Assembly: GCF_964355755.1 (NCBI RefSeq)
Contig: NC_092675.1
Span: 30,590,912 to 30,654,911 of the forward strand
Source of the DNA: Antedon mediterranea
Lineage: Eukaryota; Echinodermata; Crinoidea; Comatulida; Antedonidae
Direction: 5' to 3'
Length of the DNA: 64,000 nucleotides
Positions 10,750-23,254 of the stretch are shown in pieces. Every line of letters begins with the position of its first letter. Position 1 is the stretch's first letter. A program made the position numbers and the translations under genes. The notes under the pieces are model-generated. The model made no database searches, was not told the DNA's origin, and saw nothing but the letters and a program-made list of their open reading frames with translations.

Positions 10750-13700
10750 ATGCCTCTTCCAAACAAGGCATATAAAGAAGGATGTTGGATTGTTTTTCTT
10801 TGTTCTGTGTGGTACACAAGCAGTTCAGGACAAAATGTAATAAATAAGCAACTTCTAGGATATTTTCCGTACCCTGTCACGATATCAATGGTTCACATGC
10901 TTGCCGTTGCCTTGTTTCTTATACCGGTATTACGAATTCGAAAAGTAGAAAAACTAAAAATTCATGATAAACGTCGGTTTTTAATTCTTGTTCTTCCATT
11001 GGCTTTTGGAAAGTTTTTTGCATCAATATCTTCTCATCTAAGTATTGCAAGCGTGTCAGTGTCTTTTGCTCATACGGGTAAGTAATATTATTATTATTAA
11101 TTATTATATTAATAAAAAAAAATGGGAAAAAAAAGTGGCAAAAGGCCATCATAAATGTTTTTAATTATACGTTTAATACTAGTTTATTATTATTTTATTG
11201 CTAAATCATGTCAATTTTGTGGTTATTTATGATTTAATCATGAAGAAAATTCTTGAAATGTGATCGATCAAGATTAAATGTGTTTTTAATTTGCAACCGT
11301 ATATGAGTGTTAATGTATTCTATTTGCCACATGTTGTTTAATTTGTTTCGTAAGAATTGATTATAAATATTTAACCGCATATAATTTTATTCACAGCGCA
11401 AGTCTAATGATTTTGTATTAAAAAGCAAACATGAGACAGTATAATTTTATTATTGTAAATTTTCAAATTCAAATTATTATTATATTATATATAAATTAAT
11501 ATTTGTCCACAGAGCGATTAAAATGTCCAAAAGACTTACAAAACCACATTATTAAAATTTCAAATCTCAAAATTGTTTCCAATTATTATTTTTATAAATT
11601 GTTATTGGATAAATTGAATACAGATATAAAAATATTGGCTATTCGATTGTGTTCGACAAAAATGTGAAAGAAACCTTTGAATGGTAAATGCTAATTATTG
11701 CAAATTAATTAAGCTTGTTCATTGGGTATTTACTTAATGTTGTAAAAATAATCCACTAAATACTAAATGAAAAAATACAAAAATCAAAGTCAAAGAATAT
11801 ACGTCCCATGTGTGCGCTAAATGTATTATGATGGCATATGGAAGTCTAGAGGTAGAGAAGTCTATGCCACGTTACAGATTGATTCTTAAATGATTAACTA
11901 CAATGCCATTCAAAATCTACTTTTCTCGTTAGTATATTTCTCATGAAAATAGGTACTGCAGGAATATTAATATATTTTTACTGTTTAGTCAACATTTACT
12001 GGAATAAAGAACATCATTACTTTTAATAACTTTATACAGTAGTTGATTAAATAATGATAATGTGCACCTCACTCAGCAGGAAATCATATAATTCAATTAT
12101 CAATCAAAGGGAGTGCTAATGTGTTCTCCTCTTCCTCATTCTAAAATAGACAATATAATTTGTTTAGTTTGTTGTTGGATACACTCCAGGATTAAAGAAC
12201 CTACTTGATTCTCAGCAAATAACTAAATGAACCGAAAAGACCAATATATCTAGACTGAAAGAAATCCAATATATCTAAACTGAAACAAATCCAATGTACT
12301 AACTGTAGACTGAAACAAATCTAAAGTACTAGAATGAAACACATCCAATGTACTACTGTAGACTGAAAAAAATCCAATGTACTAACTGTAGACTGAAACA
12401 AATCTAAAGTACTAGAATGAAACACATCCAATGTACTACTGTAGACTGAAACAAATCCAATGTACTAACTGTAGACTGAAACAAATCTATAGTACTAGAA
12501 TGAAACACATCCAATGTACTACTGTAGACTGAAACACATCCAATGTACTAACTGTAGACTGAAACAAATCTAAAGTACTAGAATGAAACACATCCAATGT
12601 ACTACTGTAGACTGAAACAAATCTAAAGTACTAGAATGAAACACATCCAATGTACTACTGTAGACTGAAACAAATCCAATGTACTAACTGTAGACTGAAA
12701 CAAATCTAAAGTACTAGAATGAAACACATCCAATGTACTACTGTAGACTGAAAAAAATCCAATATCTAGACTGAAGCAAATCCAATGTACTAAAAGTAGA
12801 CTGAAACAAATCCAATTTACTATCACTGAAACAAACCCAATACAACTAGACTGAAGTAAATTTAATGTACTAGACTGAAAAAAATTTAAAGTACTAGAAT
12901 GAAACACATCCAATGTACTACTGTAGACTGAAAAAAATCCAATATCTAGACTGAAGCAAATTAAATGTACTAAAAGTAGACTGAAACAAACCCAATACAA
13001 CTAGACTGAAGTAAATTTAATGTACTAGACTGAAAAAAATCTAAAGTACTAGACTAAAAAAAAATTCAATGTATTAGACTGAAACATATCCAATGTACTA
13101 CTGTAGATTGAAACAAATTCAGTGTACTAGACTAAAAAAATTAAATGTACTAACCGTAGACTGAAACAAATCCAATGTACTCTATTGTAGAGTGATTCTT
13201 GTCTTAATCCAATGTACTCTATTGTAGAGTGATTCTTGTCTTAATCCAATGTACTCTATTGTAGAGTGATTCTTGTCTTAATCCAATGTACTCTATTGTA
13301 GAGTGATTCTTGTCTTAATCCAATGTACTCTATTGTAGAGTGATTCTTGTCTTAATCCAATGTACTACTGTAGAGTGATTCTTGTCTTAATCTTTGTTTT
13401 CACCATTAGAATAATTCAGTTTATGTGTAATTATATTTTCAGTGAAAGCCATGATGCCAATTTTCACAGTTATTCTATCAAGGTTTATAGTAAATGAAAG
13501 ACCAAGTAACAAGGTATAGTTTGATTTCTCAATTTAAATACACAATGTAAAGTAAAAAAGTAGATAAATAGATTCAGTGTATATATTGTACCTGATTAAA
13601 CTGACTAACTTTTGCCCTCTGAGGGGAGATTGAACATAAAACAAATCAACAAGTTTTAATGTACTTTCAAGACAGTGGTATTGTCGTCGGTGTGCCATGC

Positions 13701-16666
13701 CCTTTTGCCCTCTGAGTGGTATTGTCAGTGTGCCATGCCCTTTTGCCCTCTGAGTGGTATTGTCAGTGTGCCATGCCCTTTTGCCCTTTTGCCCTCTGAG
13801 TGGTATTGTCGGTGTGCCATGCCCTTTTGCCTTTTGCCCTCTGAGGGGTATTGTCGGTGTGCCATGCCCTTTTGCCCTCTTAGTGGTATTGTCGGTGTGC
13901 CATGCCCTTTTGCCCTTTTGCCCTCTTAGTGGTATTGTCGGTGTGCCATGCCCTTTTGCCCTCTGAGTGGTATTGTCGGTGTGCCATGCCCTTTTGCCCT
14001 CTGAGTGGTATTGTCGGTGTGCCATGCCCTTTTGCCCTCTGAGTGGTATTGTCGGTGTGCCATGCCCTTTTGCCCTTTTGCCCTCTGAGTGGTATTGTCG
14101 GTGTGCCATGCCCTTTTTGAGACGTTGAAGCATTAAGACATTTTTGCTGTAGCGCAAAGCCAAGTATAATCATAATCACCACCAATCAATAAGTTTGAAT
14201 ATTTCTGGCAGAAAAATGTTCAAAATCTTCTCAAGAAAATTTAATAAAATAGTAATTGGGGTTTATTCTCTCGAAAAATATTATATCATTCAATTTGCCA
14301 TTTCAAATTACAGTACAATAAATTCAATAAAAAGAGGTACAAAAGTAAATCAATGAGGAATATCCAGACCAAGGATTTTCTATTCAATTTTATATTGTTA
14401 ACTTTGATGTTTCTGTTATATATTTGGCCTCAGTCACCATATTGTGTGTTACATTGTTCTCTATCTTCTTTCACTAGAGGTGAATCATGTGGAAATTTAT
14501 ATTTTGATTAAACATCTGTATAAACTACCAAACTAGTTTAACAAAAAAGTGTGATGTGCCCAAATATGCTAGTGATATGCCCAAATATGGTAGTGATATC
14601 ACATCACAAACTGGATGCCACACTGAATGAAATGCACCATCAGTATAAAGCTGATTTTAATGAATAAATAAAATAAATAAATTGATAACTGTATTATTTT
14701 GTTGTAGGTGTACATGGCCTTAGCTACAATAATTGTTGGTGTTTTGATAGCAACAGTCACAGAATTGACGTTTAATTACGTAGGTGGTGCTTTTGCATTA
14801 ATAGCAACTATAACATTTGCTCTTCAAAATGTTTATACAAAAAAGGTGAGTTGATAATTCTTTGATTTTTTAATAGGTTTGTAAAACCATATTATGTCTA
14901 AAATAGTAAGAGATACCATCTGTGTGCAGTTTTCTGCCAATTTTGCTGGTGGTTTTTTGCAGATTGAGTTTATTGCCAAATAACATTGCAGTGTTCAAAG
15001 TCTCTTTTTATCTTAAAATTTCCTTTTAAGTGTATATACCCATCCATCCTCTTTATTTTTTCTACGGCATTTTCCTTTATTGCAATCCACTAAGGCACCA
15101 GCTGTCTGCCTCATATTGTTAATTTATCTCCAAGTACTCTAATTTTCTCTGACGAAGGAATTGTGTTCTCAGAAAACTTGGCACATTTTTCTACAATTTT
15201 TACTTTACCATTTTAATTCATCTTTTTACTTATTTTAGTATTATGATAATAATAATAGAATTTCAAAATCTAGCTTTTAAATTCCTGTTTTTTCTGAATG
15301 AATGTTTTGTTTGTAGGCAATAGGAGACCTGTACATCCATCATCTGAGGCTTTTGTTGATTATTGGACAGCTTGCGTCTCTCATGTTGTTTCCTATCTGG
15401 GTGTATGTTGATCTTACACGCATTCTCAACAATAAGGAATTAGTAAGCATTTATATTTATTTTATAGTAGAATAGAGAAGAATATGTATTTGAAGAATGA
15501 GCATTGGTGTTTGTTAATCAAAATAATGGTAGGCTTATATAATGCCTAATACAATGTTTAAAGTGCTTTTTACACACAAAATGATCCATAAATATCCAAA
15601 AAATGAAAATAGCAGATGAACCATTTACATCACTCCGTTCTTAAGCACTTACAAAATAGCAGATGAACCATTTACATCACTCCGTTCTCAAGCACTTACA
15701 GGAAACATTACCATTATTATTATTCTGATATATTCTTTGGTTTAAATTAAACAAACGAATACATATTATATATTATAAGTAATAATAAATAATTTTTTTT
15801 CACCATTTTTTTTTCAGATAGAAAAGTTGAATTGGCCTAGGACATTATTGTTACTTTTTACGAGTGGCTTTTTGAATTTCTTGCAAAATATATTTGCATT
15901 TAGTGTTCTGTCACTTACAAGTCCACTAAGCTATTCAATCGCTAATGCTTCAAAACGAATTGTTATTATTACAAGTTCGCTGTTGTTTTTACAAAATCCT
16001 GTCACACCTATGAACGTTTTTGGAATGGGAACAGCAATTTTAGGCGTCCTAGCTTATAATAAGGTATGTGTACAGTACTTATCAATATGTATTTGAAATA
16101 TTTTGAAAGGTTTTATTTCAAATTCATTCACTGAATTCATTATGCAGTCAGTGGACTTGACGACAGTAAACCCTCATTCACACTGAACTTTTTTAACCAA
16201 GCGACTGTTCAGTTTGAGTGGAAATAGTTTAATGTGAACACTTAATATAATAATGAATATTTAACCCAGCATTAACCATCAGAGTCCAGTGTAAATGAGG
16301 CCTAAATCTCAGTGCGAATGAGGATTGAATTTACTGTGCAAATGAGGCTCAAATTCCACTGAAAATGCAGCTTAAATTCCAGTGTGCATGAGGATTGAAT
16401 TTACTGTGCGAATTAGGTTTAATTCCAATACAAATGCAGCCTAAAGGTCATTGCAAAGTAGGCATGAATTCATGTGCGAATGAGACTCTTTGAAATTGTT
16501 TTAAATAAACTAAATCATTGTTATCTTTTGGCAGGCCAAATACGATGACCGATGTAGTAAACAAACGTTACCAGTATATACCAGTGACGCAGACTTGGTG
16601 CATATGAAATCATATAGGATGCGGGATGAACATGTATCTAATGGCCACCCCAATTATAATGTATAG
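10750..16666 (+). CDS. SLC35E1: Solute carrier family 35 member E1 homologue
   Basis: Member of the nucleotide-sugar / triose-phosphate transporter-like drug/metabolite-transporter superfamily, expected in Golgi or ER membranes; the substrate of SLC35E1 is not established. Six coding exons: 10750-11077, 13443-13513, 14708-14845, 15317-15442, 15818-16063, 16535-16666. They join in frame to 346 residues. Signatures include [13 protein letters not shown] in the first helix, PFPVT-like [42 protein letters not shown], the KK ending exon 3, and [20 protein letters not shown]. The C terminus is short, hydrophilic and tyrosine-rich, ending NYNV. The first in-frame ATG is 10750. Introns 1-2 carry large minisatellites. 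Confidence 0.95.
12250..13170. repeat. Degenerate ~30-bp minisatellite in SLC35E1 intron 1
   Basis: Irregular array built from variants of ACTGAAACAAATCCAATGTACTA, with ACTGTAG spacers. Several longer blocks recur, so it has a loose higher-order structure. Open frames across it encode only repetitive Leu/Phe/Ser strings and are not genes. Confidence 0.85.
13171..13390. repeat. 37-bp minisatellite, 6 copies
   Basis: Five full copies and one 35-bp copy of a unit starting TCCAATGTACTCTATTG and ending TTGTCTTAA. Its first half derives from the neighbouring degenerate array, and it stops about 50 bp before SLC35E1 exon 13443-13513. Confidence 0.9.
13674..14117. repeat. ~38-bp GC-richer minisatellite in SLC35E1 intron 2
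   Basis: About eleven copies of GTGGTATTGTCGGTGTGCC plus ATGCCCTTTTGCCCTCTGA. Some copies carry an extra GCCCTTTT slip, which changes the reading frame. Long open frames on both strands here are repeat artefacts. The unit is visibly richer in GC and CpG than its surroundings. Confidence 0.9.
14512..14606. mobile_element. Truncated MITE, copy 2, in SLC35E1 intron 2
   Basis: One arm of the palindromic family is present (CAAACTAGTTTAACAAAAAA, GTGTGATGTGCCCAAATATG, GGTAGTGATATCACATCAC). The second terminal arm is missing. Confidence 0.7.
15606..15702. repeat. Two-copy ~48-bp direct repeat in SLC35E1 intron 4
   Basis: Two adjacent copies of AATAGCAGATGAACCATTTA followed by CATCACTCCGTTCTNAAGC, differing by one base. 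Confidence 0.85.
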
Positions 16667-17051
16667 CAAATAGTTACGCCACATGTTCAGTTCATGCATA
16701 GGGTAGTCCCGTATTGTCTAGATTGATCTTAATTCTCAATACATGCATAGGGCACTTCCTTATTGTCCAGATTGATTTTAAACAGTAAATAATATATGAT
16801 TATGTACATTAAATCTATTCACTGTCAAATTGCAATTTTTATATTTATTGTTATATATTTATTATGCAATAATAACGTAAACCAAGTACTGCATACGTTT
16901 TAGTAACCTCAACTTAACTTAATATTTATAAATTAGGACCACTCTAAACTCTTCCAGGTAAAGTGTACTGATAATTACTAAGTATTATAATCAGGTTTCA
17001 TCTGTGGTTTTGTCAGGCTGTACTAATTTGTATTCTGTTCTAAACCTCTTT
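16667..17051. other. SLC35E1 3' flank
   Basis: AT-rich sequence after the stop codon, presumably 3' UTR. A short direct repeat of CATGCATAGGGNANT(C/T)CC begins at about 16694. No further gene was recognised. Confidence 0.5.
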
Positions 17052-17233
17052 AGCTCTGTCTACACTATCAAACTTTATGTGACAACAAAATGTGATGTGC
17101 CCATATATGGACATGATGATGTCATATCACTACCATATTTGGGCACATCACTACCATGTTTGGGCACATCACTACCATATTTGGGTGCATCACACTTTTT
17201 TGTCACATAAAGTTTGATAGTGTAGACAGAGCT
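17052..17233. mobile_element. Full palindromic MITE, copy 3
   Basis: Both termini are intact: AGCTCTGTCTACACTATCAA on the left and TTGATAGTGTAGACAGAGCT on the right. The centre has an internal expansion, three successive CACTACCATNTTTGGGCACATCA blocks instead of one, so it is longer than its siblings. Confidence 0.9.
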
Positions 17234-17590
17234 TTTATAGACTGGTGGCGTTATAAACTAAGTCTGCTGAGTTTGTAACAGTGTATAATGTTGTATTCAG
17301 TGCCCCAATGAAAACCAGTTTAAATGTTTGGACTATACCCTGGGTAAAGAAATATAATAATAATAATAACTTAATTCTCCGATCACCTTTACCATATTTG
17401 GTATTTTACGTGTTTCATTCATGTTTGTTTTATCATGATTTCTTAAGTCATTTTACTTCATTTTAGAATGCAGTTTCTTATTGTTTATATTTAGGTTTTT
17501 TCTTTGTGTTTTCGTTATGGTATACAAATGTCTTTACTTGTTTACTTGATTCCCAGGATATCCTGGGTATAGAAGCCAAGCATACAGTGC

Positions 17591-17772
17591 TTATAGGCTT
17601 CTCAATGAAAATAATGTTTTAACATACGGCGCAAATTTTAGTGGGTGGTCAGCCCATTTCTCAATTGCAGCCTTGAAAGAATTTAACGATTTTGAATTTA
17701 CATCGTCCTCAGACAGTGAATTCCATGATCTGGTTACTCTTCTTGAAAAAGCGTTTCTCCTTGGAAGAAAAA
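17591..17772 (-). pseudogene. C-terminal fragment of a non-LTR retrotransposon reverse transcriptase (CR1-like)
   Basis: A minus-strand frame reads RRNAFSRRVTRSWNSL, then SEDDVNSKSLNSFKAAIEKW, ending SLRSL and a stop. The R-V-x-x-W-N-x-L and SLNSFK pattern is typical of the end of CR1/jockey-type ORF2. Only this tail remains. Downstream on the minus strand is a short 3' end with AAGTAAACAAGTAAA-type repeats, as expected for a 5'-truncated LINE copy. Confidence 0.7.
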
Positions 17773-20271
17773 TGATATTTACTTAAGATTGTTTTTGAGG
17801 TATAAAACAATCAAGGGATGCTACTTATTTTATTTACTTTTAGGTATTTTTTTAATGTTTCATTAATAATATATAAATAATCTAGAATATTACATAAGTT
17901 ATTAACTGTGGAAACTGATCTCATAGTAATAATTATATATAATTAAACACGATTTACAGACATTTTACCTTAAATGTATATAAAAACTGGTTTGCTGCTG
18001 TACTATGTGTACTAAAGTGTGTACTTAAATGTGTACTAATATGATATATAAATGAGCTGTCTATATTATTGTCAATGTATGTTAAGAGATTTTAGACAAG
18101 GTTTAAAAAATGATTATATAGTAATATATTTGCTATGGATTGTAATTTTTCTGTAAGAAATTATACTGTAAATATAAATTGAATATTTTTATGTAATTTA
18201 AGTCTAACCCACCAAGATACTGTAATTTATATTTAGTCTACCTATCTTGCTAATATTTAGCCTAGCTAGCTTGCTTATAATATTTAGCCTACCTATCTTG
18301 CTAATATTTAAAGGTAGTTAGGCTAATGGCTCTAAAGACTCTTGAAACGACTGTAACAATTTATTTTCAGGGAATTCCAGTATATTTTTCTTTTTAGTTT
18401 GTAATAATTACTTTTGGTGTAGTGGTATTTAATTGATCTAAGCTAAATCGGTGCTTTTGGCAGGTTCTGTTTATTTATTAAAGCTATGGTGTAGACTGGT
18501 AAAATTATAATTAAACTATTTATTAACGAAATGCAGTATTGTGCGTACATACCATATCTTAAAGTAAGAGTAGGCCTACTTGAATTTGTTATACAAATTC
18601 GGATAAACTAAACTAATAAACATAAATTCGGCGATCAATTCGAAATCTACTCTTTGCAATGCAAACAAAATTGGCAACCAACATGAGCTCAGGAATGTTT
18701 GAACCGCGGCGGGACGAATAGATTTGCCAGTGGAAACTAGATAATTGATTGTAATTATGAGGTTCTAAGATGTCCGGTACTCACTCACGTACTGGTTACT
18801 GAATTGAAACTTATTTGGAAAATATACGACAAACCAAGCGTAATATTTTACAAAATACACATACAAAAATAAAACGGTGAGACACGACAGACAGACAGAC
18901 AGACAAGTCAAGTTCAACCTGACAAACTACAATAGAAAATATTAATTGATTTATTATATTCTGTCAATTGGATGCGGACCTGTCTGACAAATTTGTTTTA
19001 TTGTATTCTGTCAAATTGGGTCTGTCTAACAAATTATTTCTGTCGATCGGATGTGTGACCTGTCTGAAAAATTATCTGTTTTATTGTATTGTCAAATTGG
19101 ATCTGTATAACAAATTATTTAATTTAGTGTAAATGATGATGTTTCCAACTCGTCGGAATGTTGTGTTTGTAGTAATTACAGTACGTTTACAACTCGGATT
19201 TGTGGCGTATAAAATATAAATGTGTTAAGGCCAGCAGTTTACACAGACGAACGGTAACGGTAATACAAATATTATAGAATCTATGTTATTCCTTATGACC
19301 ATTTAGACAAAGCGGAGTAGACTGACGGGTTCCGCTCAATATAGATACATATTCTACGTGGGATAAGCTACGCGGCAAGTTCCGCTTACCGTTATCGCTC
19401 GTCTGTTTGGCCTTTAGTTGGGAATATCTTGTGAGTATTTCCATCTCCGCAAAACGCATCGATACGTCGCGTCGTCTAATATACAATTACACTTCATTCA
19501 CGAAACCGTGATTTAGAGATGATAATTAAGAATACATTAATCGGCCATACTCGTAATATTAATCTACTTTTTCATTATGTCCAACCAAGGCCTTTTATTC
19601 AGAAACATTAATATGTATATCCACGCACACTCTAGTAACATTGAATGATAATTAATGCCAACGTTTGTTAATATATCCAACTGATACAATGAGAATCTGA
19701 TAGATTCTTCTCACGAGTTGGCTTGAGAAAAGATGTTTTTAAGGTACTTAAAACTTTAGACTATATCAGGTGACTTGCATATCATCGCCGTCGTAAATGC
19801 ATTGTCACGACATGAGGGTAGGCCTACATTTATTAAGTATGATACTTTAACTTCCTGTTTTATACAAAAGATCGTTGTTCGGTGGAAAACAAGAATTTAC
19901 TAAATCATGCAAGCAGAACTAAAGCTCTTTCAAAGCAGTCATTTTCGTCATTTCTTTCTTGCGTACAAATTTGTGAACAAAAGAGTCAATGACGTTTGTA
20001 TCTATTTTTTCAAAAACTGAAAAAAAAGTTATTGAACCGAGAAAATAATCAGGTATTATTTCCATTTTGGATGATTTTAGTGAAGCGGATCGTGGTGTTA
20101 GCTGGATATAGTTACGCATAGCAACAGTCAATGATGAAACAACACTAACCATTTAATATACAGCTGGGATTATACTTTCTAATTGGTGTTACGTTGATTT
20201 CTGTTTCATTGGATTCTCAAATTTGTGATACTAATTGTGTAATTGACTTCTGATGTGGTTGTGACTGTATT
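17773..20271. other. Intergenic region before the ankyrin gene
   Basis: No supported gene. It contains three short TTAGCCTA-CTATCTTGCTAATAT-type repeats (18230-18310), an (ACAG)n tract at about 18885-18905, and imperfect repeats of a CTGTCTGACAAATT / TCAAATTGGAT motif (18920-19120). The last several hundred bases should contain the ankyrin gene promoter, but I could not assign elements. Confidence 0.5.
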
Positions 20272-21591
20272 ATGGGTGCAGATATTAAATTGTTACCAGA
20301 GCTACATGCTGCTATATGGACAGGACAGTATCAAGATGTGCGTACTATCATTGATACTGGGTGTGACGTCAACACCAGAGACCCGCAAAAACGAACCGCT
20401 TTGATAACTTGTTGTTTTATCGAACAAGAAGATTGGGCAGTCGGCATTGCTAGAATGCTGTTAGAAAAAGAAGCTAAGATAGGCCTAACGGATCGCAATG
20501 GTAGAAATGCTTTAATCCATGCTTGTATTTATCAACGCAACAAATTAATTTCACTTTTTCTGAAAGCTATTGATTATGACTTGGACCATCGTGATTGTTA
20601 TGGAAACACGGCGTTGTTTTACGCGGCATCTTGTGGAAATGTCAAAATTACAACTGCGCTGATTGAGAAGATGTTAACATTCAAATTAATGATTGATCAA
20701 TTAAACAAGTGGGGAATGAGTGCCTTAATGGAAGCCAGTCGACAAGGGCATACACATTGCTGCGATATTTTATTTACTAAAGGAGAAGCTTCTAAGGATC
20801 TTCGAGATTCGGTTTGTGGAAAAACGGCGGGAGAGTGGTTACTAGAGCACAAACGTCTTCAACAACTCCCCACTGAACTTTTTATTCCTCGTCGAAACCT
20901 TAGTAGACGTACGCACCAAAGTACTATTCATTCTAAAACTTTTCCCACCATGTTAATTAGATCAGAAACTCAAATAGAGATGAAAACTTTTAGTTACGAC
21001 GGATTAAATCCACGAGAGGTAAGACCAAGTACCGGTGTGCGTCGCCACACTGCACGCAAAGTAAGCAATCGAGTTAGAATGGAATACGTGCAAAGAAATT
21101 GGATTCAAGAAGCTATAGGTGATAACATTATTTCTACAAGATTTAAAACGTGTCTTTACACCACGCCTACTGATGACATCACTGAGATGCCGCTGGCATT
21201 ACCACGAATTAACAACTGCTGGAGACAAGATTTTGGAAAGTTATGTAAACGATTTGAGGTTGTAGTTTCCAGTTCATATAAAAGGAAAGCAATCCCACGG
21301 ACTGTTGAATCACTAACACCACCACCAGACCCTCCGCGACTGATAAGAAGACATACCTCTCACTCATTGAATGAGTTCATTAAAAGCAACCGAAGAAATG
21401 TCAGCGAATCAGCAGAAACATCAACAAAAGTTTCGTCTAAAAGCCGGTCTGAATTTGGATCAAATCACCAGCTAAAATCCAAACGGGAGGACGACTCAAC
21501 GTCGGGGGCAGCGCGGAAGCTGATGAGTGTTGTCCGGCGTCGAAATTTAAGAGAAACAAACAATAGTACAATAAATAATACAAATAAATAG
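20272..21591 (+). CDS. Single-exon ankyrin-repeat protein (ANKRD33/34/63-like)
   Basis: An uninterrupted 439-residue frame. About five ankyrin repeats occupy residues 8-180, with hallmark stretches such as DVNTRDPQKRTALITCC, GRNALIHACIYQ, GNTALFYAASCGN and GMSALMEASRQGH. Repeat arrangement and loop lengths resemble the vertebrate ANKRD33, ANKRD34 and ANKRD63 families, but I cannot choose among them. The rest is a basic Ser/Arg/Thr-rich tail with little predicted order; near residue 340 it has a proline cluster (TPPPDPPR) and then IRRHTSHSL, which resembles a basophilic-kinase site. There is no signal peptide or membrane helix. It probably acts as a protein-interaction scaffold (inference). 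Tandem AATAAATA near the stop may serve polyadenylation. Confidence 0.85.
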   Translation: MGADIKLLPELHAAIWTGQYQDVRTIIDTGCDVNTRDPQKRTALITCCFIEQEDWAVGIARMLLEKEAKIGLTDRNGRNALIHACIYQRNKLISLFLKAIDYDLDHRDCYGNTALFYAASCGNVKITTALIEKMLTFKLMIDQLNKWGMSALMEASRQGHTHCCDILFTKGEASKDLRDSVCGKTAGEWLLEHKRLQQLPTELFIPRRNLSRRTHQSTIHSKTFPTMLIRSETQIEMKTFSYDGLNPREVRPSTGVRRHTARKVSNRVRMEYVQRNWIQEAIGDNIISTRFKTCLYTTPTDDITEMPLALPRINNCWRQDFGKLCKRFEVVVSSSYKRKAIPRTVESLTPPPDPPRLIRRHTSHSLNEFIKSNRRNVSESAETSTKVSSKSRSEFGSNHQLKSKREDDSTSGAARKLMSVVRRRNLRETNNSTINNTNK

Positions 21592-23229
21592 AGATTCGAC
21601 TACAAAAAGAAGAGTTACATTTTCGCAACAAACAAGGAATGAAATGTACTGTAAAAAGAGAGTAAAAGCATCAATGAGCAAAGAAAAAAAGACAAAGTCA
21701 CAAATGGAAAAGCAGCCTCAGGATGATCCTTGAAACCTTTGGAATTTTCTTTTAAGTCCTCAACATAAAAATGTACATAATGTAATGTACATGATTATCT
21801 GCACAAAATAAAATTAATATTTATAATTTTTAATCATACAAACAAAATTTGATTTGTTAATTTGTTTATTATTTTTGGATTATTTATATTACAATATCGT
21901 AGAAAAAGTTGTATTGATTATATTAAAATTATGATAAATTATTATTTAAGTTTTGCAATGTAGATTGATATATATACAAATTCAAAATGGATATCGTAAA
22001 CTTACTTGTCATTGAGGTAATGTTTCTTTAGAGCTAACTTGAAGGAATTATACGAGGTAGGCCTACCGTAATAAACCAACACACAAGTTGGTCGGCAAAA
22101 AACAACGACGAAGAGATAAACATAATTTTTTTTCTGATGAAAACATTTTTGAACGATAAAAATAATAAAATTAAGTTTAATAGGCCTATTAATAAATCGG
22201 ACGTCACGATCAATAAGTTCTTTTTCTAGAATGAACTTGTTTTTCTTTTGTTTTCTTTATAAAAATATACATTTGTCATTCATTTTCCATTTATAGTTTC
22301 GTATACGGGGCTTTATTGTGTGAGATCATGAATACTGCATCCCCCCAAAAAAATAAAAACAGATCAAACCACAGCATCATCATCATTTGGAGCAGCAGCA
22401 GCAGCTTGCATGCACAACAGAGAGAGAGAGTGACTTATGTAGTTTGTCGCCCTCTACAGTCTCAAACTTTTGAAAAATGAAATGTGTATGGTGCTGCTGA
22501 AAACTTGTGCAATATTGTGAAAAAAGGCGTACATAATTCAGTATAAACCTGCATGATTGTACATGGTAGATTATATACTATTACAAATACTTATTTTATA
22601 TTAATTAAGCCCAGGCCAAATACTAAATAGTAGTACATAGACTAGGCCTAGGCCACAGACAGACAGAGGCCTACCTAGCAGGCCTACTAGGCTAGGCTAA
22701 CCTACCTTTTTAGTCTTCTAGGGGGCCCTAGTCTAGGCTAACACCGCCTGCATACCTAGCCTACCCCAAAATAGGCCTAGAGCTAGAACTAGTTAGAGCT
22801 CTTATAGGCCAGGCCTAAATAGGGATGTGTATGATAATTCAAGGTAAGGCAGCTATATCAAATTTGTCTCACCCTGTCTTGGAAGAAAATAAAAATAAAA
22901 TTGTACATAACATAGAGTAGAGAGCCTAGAGGCTAGGCCTACACAAGAAGGAAAGTATAGCAATTTAAAATATGCGCGTTTAAAATATTAGGCCTCTCTA
23001 GACTAGGAGGCCTGAGCTTAATAAAACTGTTATGCAATTAATTAAAAATACTTTCGATTTCTTTCGCAAAAGCAGTAAATTGATTTTCTTCTAACCTCAG
23101 ACCCCCATCTCTTTCCGTCTAATTTCGGTTGTCTCTGGAAAACAATGTATATTTTTGTATTTGTATATATTGTTATGATTTTGTCATGTTGTACCATATT
23201 GCATAATTTGATTTGTTGATGTTTTACAG
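21592..23229. other. Intergenic region; GGCCTA-rich stretch and probable EIF2B3 promoter
   Basis: No coding exon was recognised. Short CAT, GCA and GA microsatellites occur at about 22377-22432. From 22600 to 23000 the sequence is dense in TAGGCCTA and CTAGGCC words. The EIF2B3 coding exon is preceded by an acceptor (TTTTACAG, ending 23229), so its 5' UTR exon and promoter should lie in this interval. Confidence 0.55.
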
Positions 23230-23254
23230 CTAGCCTCGAAATTAAACGGAAAAG

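Noticed and set aside
12623-13000. 125-codon frame with repeated VHWMCFSLL motif
   Set aside because: Translation of the degenerate 30-bp array; no start context, no family similarity, wholly intronic.
13534-14185. Long open frames on both strands (up to 209 codons) rich in [11 protein letters not shown] or CHALLPF motifs
   Set aside because: They are translations of a ~38-bp minisatellite in an SLC35E1 intron; frames change with slippage variants and both strands are open for the same reason.
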